From Juglans regia (taxonomy: Eukaryota > Streptophyta > Magnoliopsida > Fagales > Juglandaceae): a DNA stretch of 64,000 nucleotides. Both the position numbers and the translations under genes were made by a program. Below are positions 57,971 through 64,000 of the stretch, in pieces. Under the pieces are notes generated by a model. The model was not told the DNA's origin. It did not search any database and saw only the letters and a list, made by a program, of their open reading frames with translations. The stretch is from contig NC_049915.1 in NCBI RefSeq assembly GCF_001411555.2, forward strand, positions 17,126,640 through 17,190,639, in the 5' to 3' direction. Each line of letters begins with the position of its first letter. The stretch's first letter is position 1.

Positions 57971-60254
57971 TACGGCGCCCCCGACCTCCATGTACGGGAA
58001 AAAGGGAATCGAGACATCCGGATGATGATAACATGGTAACGCATCCCAACGATTGTGGCAAGTGTGTGTACATGCAACAATGTACAATGAACAATACAAC
58101 GGATAATTTAAGTAAGTCAACTAAGTACCAGAATTTTTAATACAAATTAACATAAGTAAAATGATTAAAAAGAGTTATACAGTTATCCCAAAATAAAATA
58201 TAATACAAGTCCAAATACAATAACGAGTGATCCCATATCACTTCTCGGGCGGAGCCGAATCTTCAGGCTCTCCCTCAGCTTCATCTGCATCGAAGTCTGC
58301 GTTACCATAAACAGTACAGCAGGTAAGTATAATCCAAACAACCCTCGAGAATAAAAATGCATTAATGCAACCAACAATTATGCATGCATATGATGAAATA
58401 TGCATTATGTGCAAAACATTATTTTCCTCGAAAATAAATATTTTTCTCGAAAATAAATATTTTCTCCAAAAAATGAATATTTTTCAACGCACGCCAAAAT
58501 CTCATTTGGCCCAAAACATATCCATAAAAACATTTCCCACCATTTTCCTAGAAAATGGCCCAAATCAATAATCCATCATTTTCCCAGAAAATGATTCACA
58601 TAAAATCCTTTTATCCAACACATTTTCTCAGAAAATGGCACATTAATCCATTTTAAACGTATGCACCATGATCTCCTCTAGGGATCATCCACATACCCTG
58701 ACTCCTTTCGTCACACCAAGGGTGACGACCATGCAAGTGACTTCGTAACGAGCGATGCCCAGTTCCGCGCCCAGCGCGTTCGTGGCCAAGCAGCCTCTAG
58801 GCCCCATCTGCAGAGGGGGCACGAAGTCGGCACGATAGCGTTACCATACTGTCTAATCTCGTTGTCGCCCAATGAAAACCTAGGGGACATCACTCAGTAT
58901 ATTTCGCTCCCGAGTGACCGAGAAGCTCCACCGAGATAATGCTCCACCTCGGCTTGGAGTCGTGATATACATGCACCCAAAATCCATTTCTCACATGAAA
59001 ACTCAGTTTTCATAAAATACACATGAACATGTATGCAATCACGCGAAAACCTAATTTTCATTTACAAACATGAACATGCGTGCAAATATGCCATGTATGA
59101 AACGATATAATATCCAACAACCAACAATTCACAACACAATCCAATCACACAAACAACTCCATCCTCCAATCCATCCGACCCCCTTACTCCTCAGACTCAG
59201 TCTAACACAACCAACCAGATCACAATAAAAATGAGTTAGTGCAAAAATGCATTTAAATTATGAAAGTGCTTTAGGAAAATACTTACAGCGCTATAGTATA
59301 ATTTTCGAAGGATCACGGAAGTGCAAGAGGTGGTGACACAACAACAGAGCAGTGCAAAATGAACTAGGCCGTGGGTCTCAAAAATCTACTTTTGAATAGG
59401 GACAAACAAAGACTCGAGATTATTAGAGAATAGCTTAGGGATGTCGGTGAAGTTAATGGTAGTGGTAGTTGGCCGTGGGTGGCGGCGTGGGAGGTGTTTG
59501 GAGGCCAAGATGTGCAAAACGGAAATGTGGATGGTGGAGCTTCACCGGTGGTGGATCGGAGTTGAGGATGGATGGGTTAGGTTGTTGGGAGGTCAAAGAT
59601 GATGTGGTGAAGAGATGGTGGCCGGAGGTGGCACGAGGGCGGTGCTGGAACAAATAGTGACCGCAGCTTGAAGCCGTGCGTGGAGGAGAAGGGCGGCGCG
59701 AGAGGGGCTAGGAATGAAGGGGGTGGTCGCCGGCCAGAAGGGAAGAGAAAGGGGGGGGGCGATGATGATCACGACGGCAGTGGGTGGTGGACAACACAAC
59801 GGACGGGAGAAAGGGAGGAAAATCACACGGGAGAGAAGAAAGAGAGAGGAGAAAAAGAAATGGGGAGAAAAGAAAAGAAGAAGAAAAGAAAAGGAGGAAA
59901 AGAAAAAAGAAAAAGTGAGGGAAAGAAATGAGGTCCAATTCTCATATCTTGTGTCACAAAAATGATTTAACAAAAAAAATTTCAAAAGAGCAAGTTAAAT
60001 AAAATAATTTAAACGTAGTGATTAAATGAAAATAAAATAATTAAATCCAACAATTAATGAACTTAAAATACAGAGAAATGTAAATGCATAACAATAATTA
60101 ATATTAAGGAAACATATCAAAATAATTTTCACAAATTAAAAATCATAAAAATAATCCAACTAAAATTGCAATAAACTTAAAGCAAGAAAACCAATATTTA
60201 AATTAATAAAAATAATCATTCAATTAAAAATATACTAAAATACGGAGTGTTACA
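57971..60254 (-). mobile_element. Gypsy element B, right (5') LTR
   Basis: This 2284 bp LTR runs from TACGGCGCCCCCGACC (the expected initial TG now reads TA) to GGAGTGTTACA and is followed by the target duplication ATATG (60,255-60,259). Compared with the left LTR it has small insertions, e.g. an AAAATAAATATTTT duplication near 58,430 and ACAACAGAGCAGTGCAAAA near 59,340. The full element is 8519 bp (51,736-60,254). Frames in the purine-rich stretch (59,650-59,940) are not genes. Confidence 0.95.
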
Positions 60255-60259
60255 ATATG

Positions 60260-61330
60260 GTATTAAAAAATCAAATAATTATCGTTTTTTAGACAAAAAT
60301 TTTGTCTCAAAAACGATAATTATTAAAAATATGGTTCGAAAAACCATTTTTGCATTTGAATGGTATGTTTAAGGATGAGATAGGTCATATAACATGTTAT
60401 TGAGCATTGAATGATGTCTGAAAAATAAACTTGACAGCAATAAATATTAGAGGGCCTTACTTCATATGTTCATCTCCTGTACTCTAGACCATACAACATT
60501 AATTTATTGAGCATTGAATCTTGTTTAATTTGAAATTTTCAATTTGGCAACAATAAATATTATAGGATCTACTTAATGTGTTTATCTCTCTCACTCTATA
60601 TCTTATGCAAGGGGATCTAGGTTTGATGATGTCGACTTGAAAAATTCCTAGTTGATAGTACTGAAATATCTTGAGAAGGGGAATCAAGGAAAATTTAACA
60701 GGAAACAATGAAAATTCTTAAGATTTGGACAATATTGCACACGTGTCAGTATTTTAGCCAAACTTTAGTTACAAATATAAGAATCGCACATATGACTCCA
60801 ATTCAAAAAGGATCTTTTCAGCGCACAAGTCATGATCACCACAGTATGCCTGTCCGTTCCTGTTTAGAGCTCATAAGCATTTTTTCTCTTCAAATCATCA
60901 ACTTAAGTTATTTTTATTTTTTATGGAACCATTTTGATTTTACTTTTAGAGATCATTTTTTGTTCGACTCGGGTAAATTTTTGGCAAAATTATTATTTTA
61001 TTACGCGTTTTATCTTTATGCAATAATGGAGATTTTGCCTTATCAGGCAAAATTCTCATAAATTCGGATTTCCTTAGTACATTGAACCTGGCTTGTGGGT
61101 TTCAAAACTCAGTTTCAAGTTTTATCAATAAACATTGCTCTCAAAATTTTTTTTTTTTTTTTCCGTTTTGCATTTTTTCTCAGTTTCAATCCTTAGAATC
61201 TGTTGATTAACTTGCCTTTATAATAATTTTAATTGAATCCAATGTCAAAACCTGAGTGTTCAGATAGTAACTTTATGAGATCCAAATCCCACTTGTTGAA
61301 TGCAAAATGGGAGAAGTAAGGGCATTTAGG

Positions 61331-61368
<38 letters not shown>

Positions 61369-61780
61369 TGTGCATTCTTTTTCTCCTAATTGGATCAAGC
61401 CTCTTTGGCCTCATGAAGTGAGAGAGAAAGATAGAGATACCAAGTATGCCGTACAATATTTGTACTCATTAATTTAATGATGTCTAGAATATTTATATGG
61501 TTAGAATAAATATTGTAGTGCTTAATTCATGTGTCCATTTTTCTCCCACTCGAGACTCAAATTTTATAAAAATACTTGAGGAGATATTTTACCCGCTTAA
61601 GAAGTTTGGGCAAGAATTTCAATTCTTTTGTTTGGTAATTATACATGATTTATAAATTGAAATCAGATTAACACGCCTAACTCATGAAGGCCCACTTTAT
61701 TTTTCTAGAAAAACAATCTTACCCGTTTATTTGAAACATAAATGACATATATAGATACAACAGTTAAAAACTACAGCTAA
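60260..61780. other. AT-rich spacer, CACTA remnant at its left
   Basis: 60,260-60,370 resembles CACTA subterminal sequence (TTTTGTCTCAAAAACG, ATGGTTCGAAAAACC). Further right, two stretches (60,400-60,480 and 60,490-60,600) share TTATTGAGCATTGAAT and CAATAAATATTA motifs, as does 61,480-61,560, suggesting an old diverged repeat. The frame 60,708-61,061 has no recognisable domain. I see no gene. Confidence 0.5.
61334..61365 (+). repeat. (TA)n microsatellite
   Basis: A perfect TA run in unassigned spacer. Confidence 0.9.
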
Positions 61781-61872
61781 AGGCCTATGGCCTGGTTGGC
61801 ATAACCCCAGCCTCCAAAATGGAGGTTTGGAGTTCAAAATCTCCTCCTCCAAACAAATAAAAAAAAAAAAAG
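61781..61872 (+). mobile_element. tRNA-derived SINE with long target duplication
   Basis: A box A-like TGGCCTGGTTGG (61,788) and a box B-like GGAGTTCAAAATCTCC (61,829) are spaced as in an RNA polymerase III internal promoter. An oligo-A tail follows (about 61,857-61,871). The flanks share CARTTAAAAACTACA (61,761 and 61,873), a target duplication of about 15 bp with one mismatch. The length of about 90 bp is short for a plant SINE, so it may be a minimal or 5'-truncated copy. Mobilisation would need LINE proteins; none are encoded here. Confidence 0.8.
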
Positions 61873-62171
61873 CAATTAAAAACTACAAAGAAAATCGAGG
61901 ATATTGAAACCTTATAATAGCCGCCAAAGCCCCAAATTAAGCATACTAAAACAAGGCAACAATGAGATATGGGTAATCTTTATTCATCATTATAAGCATG
62001 CAATTGTTTACGTTATCATATGTTTATTTGGGCCAAAACTCAGCTTCAAATTGTTTACGTTAACTATGATCCCAATTCTCAATGCTCTCAAAGGTTGCAT
62101 TGGGCCGATAATTATTAGCACTGCCCTCCCAAAGTCCCGTCCTGCATGCATGCACCTCATCCTCCCTCAAT

Positions 62172-62309
62172 CACTACAAGAAAACTACTTATTTGTGGCC
62201 ATTTAATTCCAGCGAAATGATTATTTACAGCCAAAATGAGACTGTTTTGGTCACAAATAACATTTTCGCCGCAATTAAATGGCCACAAAAGCCCATTTTT
62301 CTTGTAGTG
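62172..62309. mobile_element. CACTA MITE with 3 bp target duplication
   Basis: Starts CACTACAAGAAAAC and ends TTTTTCTTGTAGTG, flanked by AAT on both sides (62,169-62,171 and 62,310-62,312). The arms ACTTATTTGTGGCCATTTAA and GCAATTAAATGGCCACAAAA are complementary, so it can form a hairpin. Same family as 40,759-40,866. Confidence 0.92.
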
Positions 62310-62489
62310 AATCATAATTCCTTCCTCCATCCTAGCAGCAAATCTTTGGATTTTCATTGTCTTTTTATTTTTATTTTTTTATTTATTTTTTATTCTATTC
62401 TCATCTGTAGGTTTTGAAGTTGAATATGTCTTCCTTATGCTGTTTTTCTCCCTCAATTAATTTCTAAGTGCAGATTGGCGCTTTCTTTT

Positions 62490-63323
62490 GTTGAAAATTA
62501 ACTTAATTTGTTCGACAAGGTTTCAATCCTTGCTTGGGAATCCTCAACCTAGTCAGTGCTTCCATAGAGTCATTATAAGCATTTGGACCGAACCTAATAA
62601 GTAATGCCTTAGTAAAGATATCCCAGTTTTGCATTGGACAACTATCTTCCATATCTTGAAACCAAATTAATGCCCTTCCCTCCTGTGAAAGGAGGCTAGT
62701 CGTACTCTATGCTGTGGGATAGTGTTATGAAAAAGAAAAAAAATGATTGGCCTTGTAAATCCAACCTATAGAGTCATCTCCATGGAAGAGTGGGAAGTCG
62801 AGCCTCACGGTACTTGGTTGAATCTCACCCATTTGTGTATGAAAAATTATTTACATCAGCCTACTATTTACATCAGCCTCAACACACTTAGTGTATTGAG
62901 TTAAAAAAAAAAAAAAAATTGAAACCATGGTATGGGGAGAGTGTAAGCTGATATATAGCACATCTCTATGTATTTTGCAGGTGCTATTGCTATTGATGTA
63001 GATGGGGCTGCTATTGTTGCTGAATTGGTTGTTGAGGATAGGTTTGTTGCTATTGTTGCAGCTGCAGGTTTCCAGATTCGTCTCTTAATGGGGCCCCATC
63101 AGAAGATTCGGCATTAGGGCTGTGCTACTAGGGTTTCTTTTATGTATTTCCATAGTGAGGATGGCCAGTTCTTGTCCTATGTCAATTGCAATTGCCATCT
63201 CGTTGTCCATGTGAGACAACCAACATCATTAGACTTTTTTAATTCTTGGTATTCGGAATCAGTTGCCTTTTTTAGGGCATTGAGCCTATCTTGTAGCTAA
63301 TTCAACGTAGTTCCTTCTGCCAT
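62490..63323 (-). pseudogene. Gag of a second gypsy lineage, broken
   Basis: From the ATG at 63,321-63,323 the minus strand gives MAEGTTLN, a TAG stop, then LQDRLNALKKATDSEYQEL. Further on come HGDDSIGWIYKANHF, GRALIWFQDMEDSCPMQNWD and FTKALLIRFGPNAYNDSMEA. These are typical of a plant gypsy gag that differs from the Tekay-like gag at 8 kb. Several stops and frameshifts and a MITE insertion (62,845-62,975) break it. It is truncated near 62,490 after the LTRLRIPKQG region. It begins only about 20 bp from the primer site at 63,343. Confidence 0.85.
62845..62975. mobile_element. Hairpin MITE inside the gag pseudogene
   Basis: Contains TTACATCAGCCTACTATTTA, GTGTATTGAGTT, a poly-A and GAGAGTGTAAGCTGATATAT. 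It is the reverse complement of the element at 46,645-46,782 and splits the gag homology on either side. Confidence 0.75.
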
Positions 63324-63342
63324 TCTTCTTCACAGGAACATG

Positions 63343-63354
63343 TCTCTGATACCA
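63343..63354 (-). promoter_or_regulatory. Primer binding site of gypsy element E
   Basis: The minus strand reads TGGTATCAGAGA, 11 of 12 bases matching the initiator Met tRNA complement. It lies three bases from the LTR start TGTAACACAC at 63,358. Confidence 0.9.
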
Positions 63355-63357
63355 CTT

Positions 63358-64000
63358 TGTAACACACTTATTCTGATTCACACACAAATAAGCTGACTTC
63401 AAGAAGAGCACCTCCAGAAACGGAACGAGATAGAGAGATAAAAGAGGAAATTTAGGTTTTTTATTACTTTTCAGATGCCTTACATTTTCCCTCTTGCGTT
63501 ACATATACTGAGAGAGCTAAAAGAGCTCATGTGCCTACTCTTGGGGACTCAAATAAAATAGACTGAACTAAAGACAGGAAGTACATAAAACAAGTAAATG
63601 GATAATAGCCCAGGATCAACGCTGCGGCCCACAACTGACTCCAACTAACTGACCTCTAACTAATTGACATTGGGCCTAGCCCTTACAAATGACCCATCCC
63701 ACGACTAACTCACTAACTCCAAACTTCAGTTCGACACTCAAAACATTTCACCTAACCGAACACTTCACTTCAAACTTCGCACACGTGCACCTAGGGCTCG
63801 ATCTCATCTTCTTCCTCACAGCCTCCTTTCGTCGTCTGTACCTCTTCATGTCTAGGGTTCCAGCTATGCCGTGTTACAGAAATTGTATCTCTTGCATGCC
63901 CAGATGTTTATATATATATAAGAGAAGTTTGATTCCAATGGAACTAATAAAGAAAGAAAATTCAGTATTCTTTTGCAGTCCAAAAGATCATTGAGAAAAC
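63358..64000 (-). mobile_element. 5' LTR of gypsy element E, cut by the window end
   Basis: It starts TGTAACACACTTATTC next to the primer site and runs to the window end, so its full length is unknown. The frame 63,689-63,994 shows no domain and lies within the LTR. The sequence is unrelated to the other LTR families here. Confidence 0.75.

Noticed and set aside
61785..61860. A tRNA gene
   Set aside because: Box A and box B-like motifs are present, but no cloverleaf with acceptor and anticodon stems forms. The A-tail and duplication indicate a SINE.

Overview
This window reads as heterochromatin-like, repeat-dominated nuclear DNA from a flowering plant, most likely a woody eudicot. The evidence is Ty3/gypsy and Ty1/copia retrotransposons with plant-type initiator-Met tRNA primer sites, CACTA, hAT, Mutator-like and Harbinger-like DNA elements, a TRIM, a SINE, and fragments of a CC-NB-LRR (CNL) disease-resistance gene. 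The MITE spectrum recalls Fagales such as walnut or hickory, but that placement is a low-confidence impression. I found no intact host gene, RNA gene or CRISPR array. Every recognisable reading frame is a broken transposon protein or a resistance-gene fragment.

Layout. 1-14,418 is a minus-strand Tekay/Del-like gypsy complex in an LTR / interior / truncated LTR / interior / LTR order. Its left LTR carries a 1.68 kb hAT-like insertion; one interior holds decayed gag-pol and the other only a long non-coding leader. 15,155-21,845 is a related plus-strand gypsy relic whose leader was hit by a different element, now a clean 2.83 kb solo LTR (17,784-20,614, TSD CGAGT). 21,870-22,705 is the 5' end of a CNL pseudogene. 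22,914-29,402 holds three LTR pieces of the solo-LTR family in alternating orientations, decorated with MITEs. A TRIM follows at 29,531-29,859.

From about 29.96 to 51.1 kb a non-coding unit occurs four times. Copy 2 is split by a 2.58 kb CACTA element (TSD ACT) and a 4.3 kb copia element (TSD CCTAG). Between copies 2 and 3 lies a CNL leucine-rich-repeat relic (42,024-43,301). This looks like a decayed resistance-gene cluster whose flanking DNA was repeatedly duplicated. Copies 3 and 4 are the most alike and act as empty-site controls for each other's MITE insertions.

51,736-60,254 is a complete minus-strand gypsy element bounded by the TSD ATATG, with 2.2-2.3 kb LTRs, a PBS and a PPT. Its interior keeps only integrase plus the long leader. 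The right end (60.3-64 kb) holds a SINE with a long TSD, a CACTA MITE and the 5' end (LTR edge, PBS, gag) of another minus-strand gypsy element running off the window.

No obviously new biological system is evident. The points most worth following are the recurrent leader-plus-LTR gypsy derivatives without gag-pol, an LTR module kept in eight copies across diverged LTRs, the CACTA pair with TTCGAA-type subterminal arrays, the inverted LTR arrangement, and the four-copy unit beside the LRR relic.
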